From Kiloniella majae (GTDB lineage: Bacteria; Pseudomonadota; Alphaproteobacteria; Kiloniellales; Kiloniellaceae), in contig NZ_MTSZ01000002.1 in the NCBI RefSeq assembly GCF_002118315.1, forward strand, positions 661,914 to 725,913: 64,000 bases of DNA. The letters run 5' to 3'. The notes beneath the pieces were generated by a model. The model was not told the DNA's origin and ran no database searches. It saw nothing but the letters and a program-made list of their open reading frames with translations. Every line of letters begins with the position of its first letter. The first letter of the stretch is position 1. Position numbers and translations under genes: made by a program. Below, one piece after another: positions 24,544 through 34,134 of the stretch.

Positions 24544-25254
24544 ATGGATACACAAGCAGCACAAACGCCAGCCGCCGTTAACGGAGTACAGTATCAGGAT
24601 TCCAGCGGGTCAGGCTCATTAACCGGCGGACAGTCTATCAATGATACCTTTGATATGTTCTTGAAACTGTTAACAACTCAATTAAAAAATCAAGACCCAT
24701 TGGAGCCAACAGATAACACTGAATTTGTTAATCAGCTGACACAGTTTACGCAAACTGAGGCGGGTTTAAACACAAACAAAAAGCTCGACAGCTTAATTGC
24801 CCTTCAGAGTAATACACAGTTGACGTCAGCTCTTGATTACGTTGGCAAGGAAGTCAAAGCAGACAGTATTGTTCTTAGTTTGGGTGATTCTGGCGCTGAC
24901 GCTATTTATGGCCTGACTGCTAATGCAGCTACAACAGAGATTAAAATACTTAACTCTGAAGGCAAGACAGTTAGGACGCTTCAAGGTCAAACATCCGCAG
25001 GTCAACATGAAATTCACTGGGACGGTAAAGATGACAACGGCAACGATATGGAAAAAGGTATCTATGCTTTCAGCGTTGTCGCAAAAGATTCTCAAGAGAA
25101 AGTAATACAGACAGCCCAAGGTATTCAGGGCACGGTTACTGGCGTCCAAATGAGCAATGGCAGCGTGATTTTAAACATCGGCGAAATTGAAGCACCGCTT
25201 AATAGTGTTCAAGCCGTCATTCAAAAACAGTCCACCACAGGAGGAAGTTCTTAA
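24544..25254 (+). CDS. flgD: Hook scaffolding protein FlgD
   Basis: FlgD caps the growing hook and is needed to assemble FlgE. The 236-residue protein has the N-terminal signature FLKLLTTQLKNQDPLEPTDN and FVNQLTQFTQTEAGLNTNKK. A FlgD-type Ig-like domain follows (about residues 105-200; KILNSEGKTVRTLQGQTSAG and GKDDNGNDMEKGIYAF). It follows fliK by 20 bases and is separated from flgE by about 90 bases without a gene. Confidence 0.94.
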   Translation: MDTQAAQTPAAVNGVQYQDSSGSGSLTGGQSINDTFDMFLKLLTTQLKNQDPLEPTDNTEFVNQLTQFTQTEAGLNTNKKLDSLIALQSNTQLTSALDYVGKEVKADSIVLSLGDSGADAIYGLTANAATTEIKILNSEGKTVRTLQGQTSAGQHEIHWDGKDDNGNDMEKGIYAFSVVAKDSQEKVIQTAQGIQGTVTGVQMSNGSVILNIGEIEAPLNSVQAVIQKQSTTGGSS

Positions 25255-25344
25255 GATGAAAATAAGCACTTACATAGATTTATTTTATCGCACCAAGAGC
25301 TTGCTCTGCCTGACAGCAACTTTAATCACTAGGGAGATTGGATC

Positions 25345-26976
25345 ATGAGTATTTATGGCGCCCTTTATTCTGGCGTATCCGGGCTCTCGGCTCAAAGTAA
25401 TGCTATGGGCATGATTTCGGATAATATCGCAAACGTCAACACGACTGGTTACAAAGGTGTAAGCGCACGCTTTTCCACCCTTGTCGCGCAATCTTCCAGT
25501 GAAACACTCTATGCACCAGGCGGTGTTCGTTCAGCTCCATTGAGAAATATTGATAAACAAGGGCAATTACAAGGAACAGCATCCGCTACCGATCTTGCCG
25601 TTGCAGGCAAAGGCTTTTTTGTAGTCGCAGACCGCGCGGGCAACACAACCGGTACTCAATACCTCTTTACGCGTGCGGGTTCTTTCAGACCCAATGCGTC
25701 TGGCGACCTCGTCAATGCTGGAGGATATTATCTGCAAGGCTGGCCTATAACTCCGGGTAGCTCAACTCCGACAAGTGGCAGTACGTTTACTGGCCTAGAA
25801 ACAATTAACGTGGCAAATCTGAACGGTACTGCACGCGCCACAACGAACCTGGAATTGGCTTTGAACCTGCCATCCACTGTTCTACCAACAGAACAGACCA
25901 GCGATGTCGCTATGGAAGTTAACTTAAACAGTGCAGCAGCAGCAGGTACAACACATGATGTAGTCACGACAGTAAATGACCCAACAGGTGTAGCTCAGTC
26001 AGTCACTTATCGCTGGACAAAACTTGCCGCGCCAAACCAGTGGACTCTTGAAGCATTAGCACCGGCTGGTGGTACTGTTAACAATGGCGGTCCAACAAAC
26101 GTTACCTTTGACCCTGTAACAGGGCGACCGACCTCTGGTTTCCCACCTCCAGATCCTCTTTATACCTGGAACAATGGCTCAACAAGTACCATTGATATTG
26201 GAAGTTACGGTAATGCGATCACAGAAACAGCCGCAGCTTCTGCATCCACAGCGACACAGTATAATGATCAATACTTAGCAACTGTTCAGGTTTATGATGA
26301 CTTAGGAAATACCCATGACATGCAGCTTGCATTTACCAAAACCGCTGCTAATGACTGGTCAATGACAGTCCTAAACCCAACCCTGAACGGAGCAACCAGT
26401 GGTATCGTTGCCAATCTACCCAGAACCATACAGTTCTCAGGTGGTGTTCCTAGCTTAATCAACATGCCACCAATTACCATTGATTGGTCTGTCGGTTCAA
26501 CAGGCGCTACTAACAGCACCATTGCTCTTGATGCAGGCACTGTGGGTTCTCCTGACGGGATTATCCAGTTCTCGGGCAACTTCATTCTTAACTCTGCAGA
26601 GCAAGACGGTGTGACTTTTGGTAATTTCCGTGGCGTCTCTGTCAGTGAAGAAGGCGTGGTTACCGCTCTCTTTGATAACGGAGAACAATTGGATATTGCC
26701 CAAATACCTCTTGGTATGTTCCCGAATCCCAATGGCCTCGAGGGGCGAACAGGCAACGCATACAGCGCGACAGCAAATTCAGGTAACTTCTTGCTGAACC
26801 GTCCTAAGATTGGCGGTGCGGGCCTAATTGCCTCTTCCTCACTCGAAGCATCAAACGTTGATCTCGCCGAAGAGTTCACAAAAATGATCGTGACTCAGCA
26901 AGCTTATTCAGCAAGCTCAAAAATCATCACAACTGCTGATGAAATGCTTGATGAGCTCATCAGAATTGCGAGATAG
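25345..26976 (+). CDS. flgE: Flagellar hook protein FlgE
   Basis: FlgE builds the flexible hook. The 543-residue protein has the N-terminal hook/rod motif SGLSAQSNAMGMISDNIANV followed by NTTGYKG, a long variable Ala/Thr/Asn-rich central part typical of surface hook domains, and the C-terminal motif EFTKMIVTQQAYSASSKIIT followed by TADEML. A good ribosome site (AGGGAGA) precedes the ATG. The size is somewhat larger than enterobacterial FlgE. A strong terminator follows 34 bases after the stop. Confidence 0.95.
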   Translation: MSIYGALYSGVSGLSAQSNAMGMISDNIANVNTTGYKGVSARFSTLVAQSSSETLYAPGGVRSAPLRNIDKQGQLQGTASATDLAVAGKGFFVVADRAGNTTGTQYLFTRAGSFRPNASGDLVNAGGYYLQGWPITPGSSTPTSGSTFTGLETINVANLNGTARATTNLELALNLPSTVLPTEQTSDVAMEVNLNSAAAAGTTHDVVTTVNDPTGVAQSVTYRWTKLAAPNQWTLEALAPAGGTVNNGGPTNVTFDPVTGRPTSGFPPPDPLYTWNNGSTSTIDIGSYGNAITETAAASASTATQYNDQYLATVQVYDDLGNTHDMQLAFTKTAANDWSMTVLNPTLNGATSGIVANLPRTIQFSGGVPSLINMPPITIDWSVGSTGATNSTIALDAGTVGSPDGIIQFSGNFILNSAEQDGVTFGNFRGVSVSEEGVVTALFDNGEQLDIAQIPLGMFPNPNGLEGRTGNAYSATANSGNFLLNRPKIGGAGLIASSSLEASNVDLAEEFTKMIVTQQAYSASSKIITTADEMLDELIRIAR

Positions 26977-27010
26977 ACAAAATAAAAAGAAAACAAAAAA
27001 TTATTTTTTC

Positions 27011-27040
27011 AGCCACCCAAAACTGGGTGGCTGTTTTTTT
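27011..27040 (+). terminator. Rho-independent terminator after flgE
   Basis: A perfect 8-bp stem AGCCACCC/GGGTGGCT with a 6-base loop is followed by GTTTTTTT. It closes the fliK-flgD-flgE operon. Confidence 0.95.
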
Positions 27041-27062
27041 GCCCTTAAAAGGCTGTTTAAAA

Positions 27063-27103
27063 AGACAATTTATATAATACATAAAATTTAAGATAAATTG
27101 TCT
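27063..27103. repeat. 11-bp perfect inverted repeat upstream of sciP
   Basis: AGACAATTTAT at 27063-27073 and ATAAATTGTCT at 27093-27103 form a perfect 11-bp inverted repeat with a 19-base spacer, 80 bases before sciP. Arm spacing of about three helical turns suits a dimeric or looped regulator site. A weak RNA hairpin is also possible. Confidence 0.5.
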
Positions 27104-27182
27104 AAATTATTGATATTAATAGTTTTTCAATATCCACAAGCTATAAAAGCAATTCTTATTTGAATAGCTGGAGTAGAAAACA

Positions 27183-27488
27183 ATGCCGTCTCGCAATTTA
27201 AGCCGGCGGACGAGTGATGCAGATATCAATACACATCCTCTTTCTCTTGATGATCTACCACCACCAGAAACAAAAAGGTGGGTTATACGAAGGAAAGCCC
27301 AAGTTGTCGCTGGGGTCAGAAACGGTGTCATCAGCCTGGATGATGCGTGCAAGCGCTATAAGCTCTCTTTGGAAGAGTTTCTTTCTTGGCAACGTTTAAT
27401 CGATAATCATGGATTACGCGGTCTGAGAACCACTCATCTACAAAAATATCGCATTGATACAGAACACAAAGAAACGTCAAAACATTAA
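27183..27488 (+). CDS. sciP: CtrA inhibitor SciP (DUF1153 family)
   Basis: SciP is a small helix-turn-helix protein that binds CtrA and prevents it from activating its promoters. The 101-residue product carries the family core LPPPETKRWVIRRKAQVVAG followed by VRNGVISLDDACKRYKLS and LEEFLSWQRLIDNHGLRGLR (about residues 25-85). It is a monocistronic gene between the hook operon and the fliF operon, and CtrA itself is encoded at 48386. Family identity is clear; the CtrA-inhibitory role is transferred from Caulobacter. Confidence 0.92.
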   Translation: MPSRNLSRRTSDADINTHPLSLDDLPPPETKRWVIRRKAQVVAGVRNGVISLDDACKRYKLSLEEFLSWQRLIDNHGLRGLRTTHLQKYRIDTEHKETSKH

Positions 27489-27551
27489 AGGAAATCTACA
27501 TTTATTTCGTATATTTTCGATATTTTTTACTATCTAAAAGTGTTTTTTGCT

Positions 27552-27580
27552 GAGCTTATTGTTTAAAAGACAATAAGCTC
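27552..27580 (+). terminator. Hairpin after sciP
   Basis: GAGCTTATTGT and ACAATAAGCTC form a perfect 11-bp stem around a 7-base loop, 64 bases after the sciP stop. The following TTGACTTAT is only mildly T-rich, so termination efficiency is uncertain. Confidence 0.6.
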
Positions 27581-27660
27581 TTGACTTATATAGACAAAAT
27601 TTGATTCAATCCGCTGGGCAATTTTTTCCCACTACTAGGCAATTTTTTCCTTTGTTAACG

Positions 27661-27710
27661 TCCTATTTACCGAATAGCGGTAGGTTAGTGTTAACAGATT
27701 TAACTGTCAG
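27661..27710 (+). promoter_or_regulatory. TTAA-rich candidate CtrA region before fliF
   Basis: The segment contains TTAACGTCCTATTTAC (TTAA, 7 bases, TTTA) just upstream at 27656-27671, and TTAACAGATTTAAC at 27693-27706. CtrA sites are TTAA-N7-TTAA, so the first is one base off consensus and the second has a 5-base gap. fliF operons are CtrA targets in Caulobacter. This is suggestive only. Confidence 0.3.
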
Positions 27711-27743
27711 TAAGTAAACAGCAATAATTCGGATCATGCGGTA

Positions 27744-29510
27744 GTGAATACATTCGTTGATACATTAAAGAACCTGGGGCCTGTTCGTCTTGGCATAATG
27801 GCCGGTGTTGCAGCAGCTATTATCGCGTTTTTCATATACTTGACTGGGCGCGTAGCCACACCGGAAATGGCCCTGTTATACGCTGACCTTGATACACAGG
27901 ATGGCGGCCAGATTGTAAGCGAGTTGGAACAACTTCAGGTTCCTTACAAACTCTCCCCTGCTGGCGATGCTGTTTACGTACCCAGTAACAAAGTTGGCGC
28001 GATGCGCGTTGCGATGGCTGAAAAAGGTCTGCCATCAGGTGGCTCCATCGGGTATGAAATATTTGATCAATCCGAAGCTTTGGGCACAACAAGCTTTGTG
28101 CAAAATATTAATCACGTAAGAGCACTCGAAGGCGAACTCTCTCGCACGGTTAAGTCTATAAACCGTGTTAAACAGGCACGCGTTCATCTTGTCATGCCAC
28201 AACGAGAACTCTTTAGCAGAGATAAGCAGTCTCCTTCCGCCTCTGTCGTTGTAACAACACAAGGGAACAACACCCTTGATCGCCAACAGATCCTCTCTAT
28301 TCAACACTTGATCTCAGCCGCCGTCCCCGGCATGAAACCTCTGAACGTTTCCATTATCGATGATAAAGGAAACCTCTTGGCTCGTGGCGGAGAAGAAGGT
28401 GATTTGGACCAGCTGACCAGCACTGCAGATGAGCGCCGCGTAGCTTATGAAACCCGCCTCATGCGCACCGTCGAAGAATTACTGGAACGCTATGTTGGTC
28501 GAGGAAATGCCCAGGTTCAAATTTCTGCAGAAATGGATTTTGACAGAGTAACTGAAAACTCAGAGATCTATGACCCAGATGGTCAGGTTGTCCTGTCGAC
28601 ACAAACTGTTGAAGAAAATGCCAATGAAGCTGACAATGCCGGAAATGAAGGAATTACAGTAGGGAATAACCTGCCTGATGCCAATTTGGGGCAGCTTGGT
28701 GGCGCTTCTGGCAGCCAGAGCAATAGCTCACGCCTTGAAGAAACAGTAAACTTCGAAAATTCAAAAGTTATCAAGACCCGTGTCCGTGAAACAGGTGCTG
28801 TAAGACGGCTATCTGTTGCAGTCATCATTAATGACATCACAGAGATTAACGAAGAAGGTGTCAGAACCTTTACCAACAGAAGCGAAGAAGACCTCGCACA
28901 ACTCGGCGCAATTGTCCGGTCAGCTGTAGGTTTTGATGAAGCCCGGGGTGACACGGTTGAGATCGCTAATTTCCGCTTTGCTGAACTTGATCCATTACTC
29001 CTTCCTGAAGAAGGCGTTCTTGGGATGGATAAAGAAGACATGATGCGCTTTGCAGAGCTCTTTATCCTCGGCATTGTTGCGATCCTTATTCTTCTTCTTG
29101 TAGTACGTCCTCTTGTTACCCGCGTTATTGATGGTGATTTTGCTCCGGCTGGTGGGGGCAGTGGCGGTGGTACTATAACCATTCCAGGTCCAGATGGCCG
29201 TCCTATGGTAATAGCCGCGCCTGCAGGGGCAGCAGGTGCCCCGGGTTCGCCAATGATCCCTGGCATGCCGGCACAGATTGGTGCAGATGGAACCCCTCTT
29301 CTCACTTCAACCGCAGGCGGAACCGATGAAGCAGGACTTCCGACAGAAGCAGCCGGCGTAAATAATGAAATTGAACAGATGATTGATATGAACAAGGTTG
29401 AGGGACGTGTTCGCGCCTCTTCTTTGAACAAGATCGGTGAAATCGTCGAGAAACATCCTGAAGAAGCCGTTCAGATTTTACGCGGATGGCTTTATCAGGA
29501 AGGCAAGTAA
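27744..29510 (+). CDS. fliF: Flagellar MS-ring protein FliF
   Basis: FliF forms the membrane ring that nucleates the basal body. The 588-residue protein has an N-terminal membrane helix (about residues 17-37), the ring-building domain with the family motif GLPSGGSIGYEIFDQSEALG and VKQARVHLVMPQRELF, a second membrane helix at about 438-457 (LFILGIVAILILLLVV), and a cytoplasmic tail ending VQILRGWLYQEGK that binds FliG. The start is GTG; the only nearby upstream ATG meets a stop at once. It is first in a fliF-fliG-fliH-fliN-pomA-flbD-flhA-flhF-flhG series. Confidence 0.96.
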   Translation: MNTFVDTLKNLGPVRLGIMAGVAAAIIAFFIYLTGRVATPEMALLYADLDTQDGGQIVSELEQLQVPYKLSPAGDAVYVPSNKVGAMRVAMAEKGLPSGGSIGYEIFDQSEALGTTSFVQNINHVRALEGELSRTVKSINRVKQARVHLVMPQRELFSRDKQSPSASVVVTTQGNNTLDRQQILSIQHLISAAVPGMKPLNVSIIDDKGNLLARGGEEGDLDQLTSTADERRVAYETRLMRTVEELLERYVGRGNAQVQISAEMDFDRVTENSEIYDPDGQVVLSTQTVEENANEADNAGNEGITVGNNLPDANLGQLGGASGSQSNSSRLEETVNFENSKVIKTRVRETGAVRRLSVAVIINDITEINEEGVRTFTNRSEEDLAQLGAIVRSAVGFDEARGDTVEIANFRFAELDPLLLPEEGVLGMDKEDMMRFAELFILGIVAILILLLVVRPLVTRVIDGDFAPAGGGSGGGTITIPGPDGRPMVIAAPAGAAGAPGSPMIPGMPAQIGADGTPLLTSTAGGTDEAGLPTEAAGVNNEIEQMIDMNKVEGRVRASSLNKIGEIVEKHPEEAVQILRGWLYQEGK

Positions 29511-29556
29511 CATCTTAACAGCAGCCCAAGTATGATCATAGATAAGAGCAACGAGT

Positions 29557-30567
29557 ATGCGTGACGACTATAGAACAATGACCGGCCCCGAGAAGGCAGC
29601 TCTTCTGGTGATGGCACTGGGTGAATCGCAAACAGCTCAACTATTTTCCATTATGGAAGATGATGAAATTCGTGAGTTGTCACAAATAATGGCCACACTT
29701 GGTACTGTAAGTGCTCAACTTATCGAACGCTTGTTGGTTGAATTTGCGGATCAGATATCAACAACAGGCACAATTGTTGGTAGTTACGATAGTACAGAAC
29801 GCTTGTTGATGAAGGTCCTGGACAAAGACCGTGTCGACACCATCATGGAAGAAATCCGTGGTCCAGCGGGTCGCACCATGTGGGAAAAACTTGCGAATGT
29901 TAATGAAAACGTTCTCGCTAATTATCTTAAAAATGAGTACCCGCAGACGGTTGCCGTCATCTTGTCCAAAGTCAAACCAGAACATGCTTCACGTGTTCTG
30001 GGACTTCTTCCAGAGCCTTTTGCGATGGAAGTTGTTATGCGTATGCTCCGCATGGAAGCCGTGCAAAAAGATGTTCTGGACGATGTTGAAAGAACACTTC
30101 GTAACGAGTTTATGTCAAATCTTGCACGAACCAACAGACGTGATTCTCACGAAATGATGGCCGATATTTTCAACTTCCTTGATCGGAATGTCGAAAGTCG
30201 TTTTATGAATGCACTGGAAGAGCGCAACAAAGATTCAGCCGAGAGAATTAAAGCTCTGATGTTCACCTTTGAAGATCTTGGTAATTTGGATCCGGGCGGG
30301 GTTCAGACACTCTTGAGTGCTGCCGAAAAAGACAAGTTGGCCATTGCGCTGAAAGGATCATCAGAAACGCTAAGAGAACTGTTCTTTACAAACATGTCCG
30401 AGCGCGCAGCAAAAATCATGAAAGAAGATATGCAGGCAATGGGACCAATTCGTCTTAAAGATGTCGACGAAGCTCAAATGTATATGGTTACCATCGCCAA
30501 AGACCTTGCTGAAAAAGGTGAAATCGTCATGGCCGATTCAAAAGGCGAAGACGAGTTGGTGTATTAG
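29557..30567 (+). CDS. fliG: Flagellar motor switch protein FliG
   Basis: FliG couples the rotor to the stator and sits on the FliF tail. The 336-residue protein has the N-terminal [16 protein letters not shown], the middle-domain motif [20 protein letters not shown] (EHPQ-type motif with Tyr in place of His), and the C-terminal charged torque helix region ([40 protein letters not shown]). All three domains are intact. Confidence 0.96.
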   Translation: MRDDYRTMTGPEKAALLVMALGESQTAQLFSIMEDDEIRELSQIMATLGTVSAQLIERLLVEFADQISTTGTIVGSYDSTERLLMKVLDKDRVDTIMEEIRGPAGRTMWEKLANVNENVLANYLKNEYPQTVAVILSKVKPEHASRVLGLLPEPFAMEVVMRMLRMEAVQKDVLDDVERTLRNEFMSNLARTNRRDSHEMMADIFNFLDRNVESRFMNALEERNKDSAERIKALMFTFEDLGNLDPGGVQTLLSAAEKDKLAIALKGSSETLRELFFTNMSERAAKIMKEDMQAMGPIRLKDVDEAQMYMVTIAKDLAEKGEIVMADSKGEDELVY

Positions 30568-30576
30568 GAGTAATAG

Positions 30577-31392
30577 GTGGTGGCGAGTTCTACACAAAAA
30601 TTCCTTTTTGACACCTCTTTTGAAGGTCGGGGCGAGACTGGAAAAAACAAAGGAAACAAGGTTGCCTCTGACAGTTTTGCTGACTTTATGGGCAACTCTA
30701 CACCTCCCCAATCAGTCCCAGAAGAAGTAATTGAACCCAAAGAAGTTCCTTTACCCGAAGGCGCCATTTCTCTTGAAGAATTGGAAGCTGAAAAACAAGC
30801 CGCTTATGCCGAAGGTTTTGCGGCAGGGCAAATAGATGCGCAAAATCATGCAGCAGAAACAGCTGAAGCACTAATTGCTCAATCCATTAACCAGATGTCA
30901 CAACAGCTACAGGCACTACAGGCGACCCAACAGTCTCAGGTCCAGGAACTGCAAAGCGTTTCAATAGAAGTGGCATTAACCGCTGTAAAAAAACTGTTTC
31001 CGAGCTTGGTAAATCACACCTCTTTGGACGAAGTTATTCTTGTTTTCCGTGAGTGCCTCGATCGCCTGCCCCAAGAACCGCGATTGGTCATCCGTGTTTC
31101 GGATGTAACACTGGATGTCGTTCAGGAAAAACTGGAACAGGTTGCCAAACAAAGTGGATTTAACGGCAATTTGGTATTCTTATCTGAACCGGGAATGCCT
31201 GCCGGAGATGTTCGGGTCGAATGGGCCGAGGGTGGCGCAGAGAGAACCGCAACAGAACTCCTGCAGGAAATTGAGACAATTATCAATCGCGCCGTAACAA
31301 ATTTCTCACTGCCCGGAGCTGCCGGGAAAACCAGTACAACACCAGATGCAGATAGTTTGGTAGATGTACCAACCAACGAGATCACACAATGA
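30577..31392 (+). CDS. fliH: Flagellar assembly protein FliH
   Basis: FliH regulates the export ATPase FliI and tethers it to the motor. The 271-residue protein starts at GTG 30577, with AGGAG 6 bases upstream. It has a Glu/Ala-rich N-terminal half with heptad-like repeats (EELEAEKQAAYAEGFAAGQI), and a C-terminal FliH/YscL-type domain (SIEVALTAVKKLFPSLVNHT through AGDVRVEWAEGGAER). The stop overlaps the fliN start by ATGA. FliI itself lies elsewhere in the window (46647) next to fliJ. Confidence 0.88.
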   Translation: MVASSTQKFLFDTSFEGRGETGKNKGNKVASDSFADFMGNSTPPQSVPEEVIEPKEVPLPEGAISLEELEAEKQAAYAEGFAAGQIDAQNHAAETAEALIAQSINQMSQQLQALQATQQSQVQELQSVSIEVALTAVKKLFPSLVNHTSLDEVILVFRECLDRLPQEPRLVIRVSDVTLDVVQEKLEQVAKQSGFNGNLVFLSEPGMPAGDVRVEWAEGGAERTATELLQEIETIINRAVTNFSLPGAAGKTSTTPDADSLVDVPTNEITQ

Positions 31393-31754
31393 ACGATGAC
31401 GACGATACACCAAACGCAGCCGACGATGCTTTTCCTTCTGTGCCAGAGATGCCAGAGATGGAAGATGAGTCAGCGATGCCAGAACCTGGTGGACGCCCAC
31501 CAACCAACGCAAAAGAGCTGGAAGCAGTCTATGACATTCCGGTACAGGTTTCTGCCATTCTGGGTAAAGCCAACATGCAGGTCAGCCAACTTCTTAAGTT
31601 AGGTCGTGGCGCTGTTATCGAGCTTGACCGTAAAGTTGGGGAAGCCATTGATATCTACGTTAACAATAGACTAGTTGCGCGTGGTGAAGTCGTTGTTGTT
31701 GAAAACCGTCTCGGCGTGACAATGACTGAGATCATCAAAATGGACCGCAACTAG
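31389..31754 (+). CDS. fliN: Flagellar motor switch protein FliN
   Basis: FliN forms the lower part of the C ring and helps dock the export ATPase complex. The 121-residue protein has an acidic, Met/Pro-rich N-terminal 40 residues and a SpoA domain: YDIPVQVSAILGKANMQVSQ, LLKLGRGAVIELDRKVGEAI, DIYVNNRLVARGEVVVVENR. It is translationally coupled to fliH by ATGA. No fliM is in the window. Confidence 0.94.
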   Translation: MNDDDDTPNAADDAFPSVPEMPEMEDESAMPEPGGRPPTNAKELEAVYDIPVQVSAILGKANMQVSQLLKLGRGAVIELDRKVGEAIDIYVNNRLVARGEVVVVENRLGVTMTEIIKMDRN

Positions 31755-31779
31755 ATCCATTTGGGATAAGAGCTAGACC

Positions 31780-32619
31780 ATGGCAAACACATCACAAACG
31801 CGCGCTACAGAGGGGACACAAGTCCCCAGTCGCCCGCAATCCAATGCAACAGTTGATTATGCAACGCTTGGCGGCGTTGTAGGTGCGTTTTTGATCATCA
31901 TTACAGCAATGATTCTGGGTGGCTCTCCTGGATCATTCTTTAATTTGCCAGCAATCCTGATTGTCATAGGTGGTACTTTTTTGGTGACAACGATCTCATT
32001 CACCTTTGATGAGGTAAGCAGGTCACAAAAAACAATGCTTCGGGCAGCATTGTACCAAGCTGAAACGCCGGGGAATGCAGCACTTCAAGTTCTCTTCCTT
32101 GCAGATCAAGCGCGCCGAAACAGTATTCTGTCACTACAAAAACATCTGAAAGATATCCAGAATAGTGGCTTCTTACACCGTGCGACAGAAATGCTTGTCG
32201 ATGGTATTGCCCCAGAACAGCTAGAAGCAGTCTTGGAGCAGCAACTCATTGCGACACAAAACCGACACCAACGTTCTGCCAATATCCTTAGACGAGCAGG
32301 TGAAGTTGCACCGGCGATGGGCTTGATAGGAACACTTGTCGGGCTGGTACAGATGCTCAGTAATCTGGAAGATCCCAGCACAATCGGCCCCAGTATGGCT
32401 GTGGCTCTTTTAACGACCTTCTACGGAGCCATTCTATCAAACATGGTTTTCCACCCTCTAGCCGCCAAGCTGGAAAGAATTTCGCAGACTGAAGCTATCG
32501 TAAACCAAATCTATACCATTGGGATTTGTTCTGTATGTAAACAAGAAAACCCAAGACGTTTAGAAATAATGTTGAACACTATTCTCTCTCCGGACCAGAG
32601 AGTGAATTATTTTGATTAA
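31780..32619 (+). CDS. MotA/PomA-type stator protein
   Basis: This 279-residue protein has four membrane helices and follows the Na-type PomA pattern closely: an N-terminal LGGVVGAFLIIITAMILGGS, VDGIAPEQLEAVL in the loop, and VAPAMGLIGTLVGLVQMLSN with MAVALLTTFYGAILSNMVF. It would form the ion channel ring of the stator with a MotB/PomB partner. No motB-like gene is adjacent. The 25-residue Thr/Gln/Ser-rich N-terminal leader is an extension relative to PomA. The gene sits between fliN and flbD, as in several Rhodospirillales. The ion used (sodium or proton) cannot be read with certainty. Confidence 0.9.
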   Translation: MANTSQTRATEGTQVPSRPQSNATVDYATLGGVVGAFLIIITAMILGGSPGSFFNLPAILIVIGGTFLVTTISFTFDEVSRSQKTMLRAALYQAETPGNAALQVLFLADQARRNSILSLQKHLKDIQNSGFLHRATEMLVDGIAPEQLEAVLEQQLIATQNRHQRSANILRRAGEVAPAMGLIGTLVGLVQMLSNLEDPSTIGPSMAVALLTTFYGAILSNMVFHPLAAKLERISQTEAIVNQIYTIGICSVCKQENPRRLEIMLNTILSPDQRVNYFD

Positions 32620-32658
32620 GACGGTCACATACATAACCGTCGACCAGGAGAGTAAGTT

Positions 32659-34107
32659 ATGCGCCTACTAATTGTTGGTTCGCTAGAAGGACATATGATC
32701 ACTGCCGGCAAAATCGCCTTTGAAAAGGGTGCAAAAGTCGCAACCGTTGATGACGTTGATCAGGCTATGGCCTCTTTACGTACAGGAAATGGCGCTGATT
32801 TGTTAATGGTCGATATCGGGTTGGATATTGATAAGCTGTGTAAACATCTGGATGCTGAACGCTTTTCTGTGCCTGTCATTGCCTGTGGTATTGGTACACA
32901 GCCGTCAAAAGCTGGTGATGCCATAAGATCCGGAGCAAAAGAATATATCCCTCTTCCTCCTGATGCTGAGTTGATCGCAGCAGTCTTGGCAGCCGTTACA
33001 GAAGAAACAACTTCGCTGATCTATAAAGATCCAGCAACTGCTGCAGTCTTGAAACTGGCAGAACAGATTGCCCCATCAGATGCTTCAGTATTGGTCACAG
33101 GGGAAAGCGGTACCGGTAAAGAAGTAATGTCACGGTTCCTGCATTCAAAATCAAAACGCGCAAAAAAGAACTTCATTTCGGTCAACTGTGCAGCTATTCC
33201 AGAAAATCTTTTGGAATCAGAACTATTCGGACACGAAAAGGGAGCTTTTACAGGCGCGATATCTCGACGGATAGGAAAGTTTGAAGAAGCAAATGGTGGT
33301 ACCCTTCTGCTTGACGAAATTTCTGAAATGCATCCCCGCTTACAAGCAAAACTTTTACGCGCAGTACAGGAACGCGAGATTGATCGTGTCGGCGGCAATC
33401 AGCCCATTAAGGTTGATATCAGATTACTGGCAACCTCGAACAGAGACCTGGAAGAAGAAGTTAAAAAAGGGAACTTCAGGGAAGATCTCTATTTCCGTCT
33501 CAACGTGGTCACAATAGAAATGCCGTCCCTAAGAGACCGCCCGTTGGATATCCAGATTCTAGCAGATCATTTTCTCGGGAAATACGCAGAATCAAACGGT
33601 GTTGCAAAACCTGCCATCACACCAGAAGCAATGGCTCAACTCATGCAACATCACTGGCGAGGAAATGTTCGGGAACTGGAAAACACAATGCACAGAGCTG
33701 TGCTTTTATCCCGCGACAATCTTGTTGGCCCTGAAGCTATCATGTTAACCGGGTCCAGCTTTGCTCCAGCCGCTGCAGCGCAAACAGTTGTTACACAAGC
33801 TCCCCCAAGCACGGCGGCAGCTCAAGCCTATGGCGGACCTCAAACACCTTCTCAATCAACCTCTCCAAGTGTTGGTGCTTTGGAAGCACCAACAGATGAA
33901 AAACTTGTCGGCAGAACCGTTGCGGATGTTGAGAAAGACCTGATTTTGAACACCCTGGAACATTGTTTGGGAAACAGAACGCACGCAGCCAACATTCTGG
34001 GTATTTCCATTCGAACCCTTCGTAACAAACTCAAGCTTTATAGCGAAGACGGAACTGAAATTACTAGTCCTGGCAATATCAGCGAACACTTGAGCCCTTC
34101 GGTTTGA
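32659..34107 (+). CDS. flbD: Sigma54-dependent activator FlbD
   Basis: FlbD activates late flagellar sigma54 promoters and represses early ones. The 482-residue protein has an N-terminal receiver-like domain (about 1-120) without a classical phosphorylation pocket, a AAA+ domain (about 135-370) with Walker A GESGTGKE, the sigma54-contact loop GAFTGA near residue 200 and Walker B LLLDEISEM, a Gln/Ala/Pro-rich linker, and a C-terminal Fis-type helix-turn-helix (AANILGISIRTLRNKLKLYS). The non-canonical receiver and position before flhA are typical of FlbD. Confidence 0.92.
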   Translation: MRLLIVGSLEGHMITAGKIAFEKGAKVATVDDVDQAMASLRTGNGADLLMVDIGLDIDKLCKHLDAERFSVPVIACGIGTQPSKAGDAIRSGAKEYIPLPPDAELIAAVLAAVTEETTSLIYKDPATAAVLKLAEQIAPSDASVLVTGESGTGKEVMSRFLHSKSKRAKKNFISVNCAAIPENLLESELFGHEKGAFTGAISRRIGKFEEANGGTLLLDEISEMHPRLQAKLLRAVQEREIDRVGGNQPIKVDIRLLATSNRDLEEEVKKGNFREDLYFRLNVVTIEMPSLRDRPLDIQILADHFLGKYAESNGVAKPAITPEAMAQLMQHHWRGNVRELENTMHRAVLLSRDNLVGPEAIMLTGSSFAPAAAAQTVVTQAPPSTAAAQAYGGPQTPSQSTSPSVGALEAPTDEKLVGRTVADVEKDLILNTLEHCLGNRTHAANILGISIRTLRNKLKLYSEDGTEITSPGNISEHLSPSV

Positions 34108-34134
34108 GCCACATAGACAGTATCAGAGTACAGT

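Noticed and set aside
28583..29431. 282-codon antisense frame within fliF
   Set aside because: It is a low-complexity Ser/Pro/Arg translation on the reverse of a well-supported gene.
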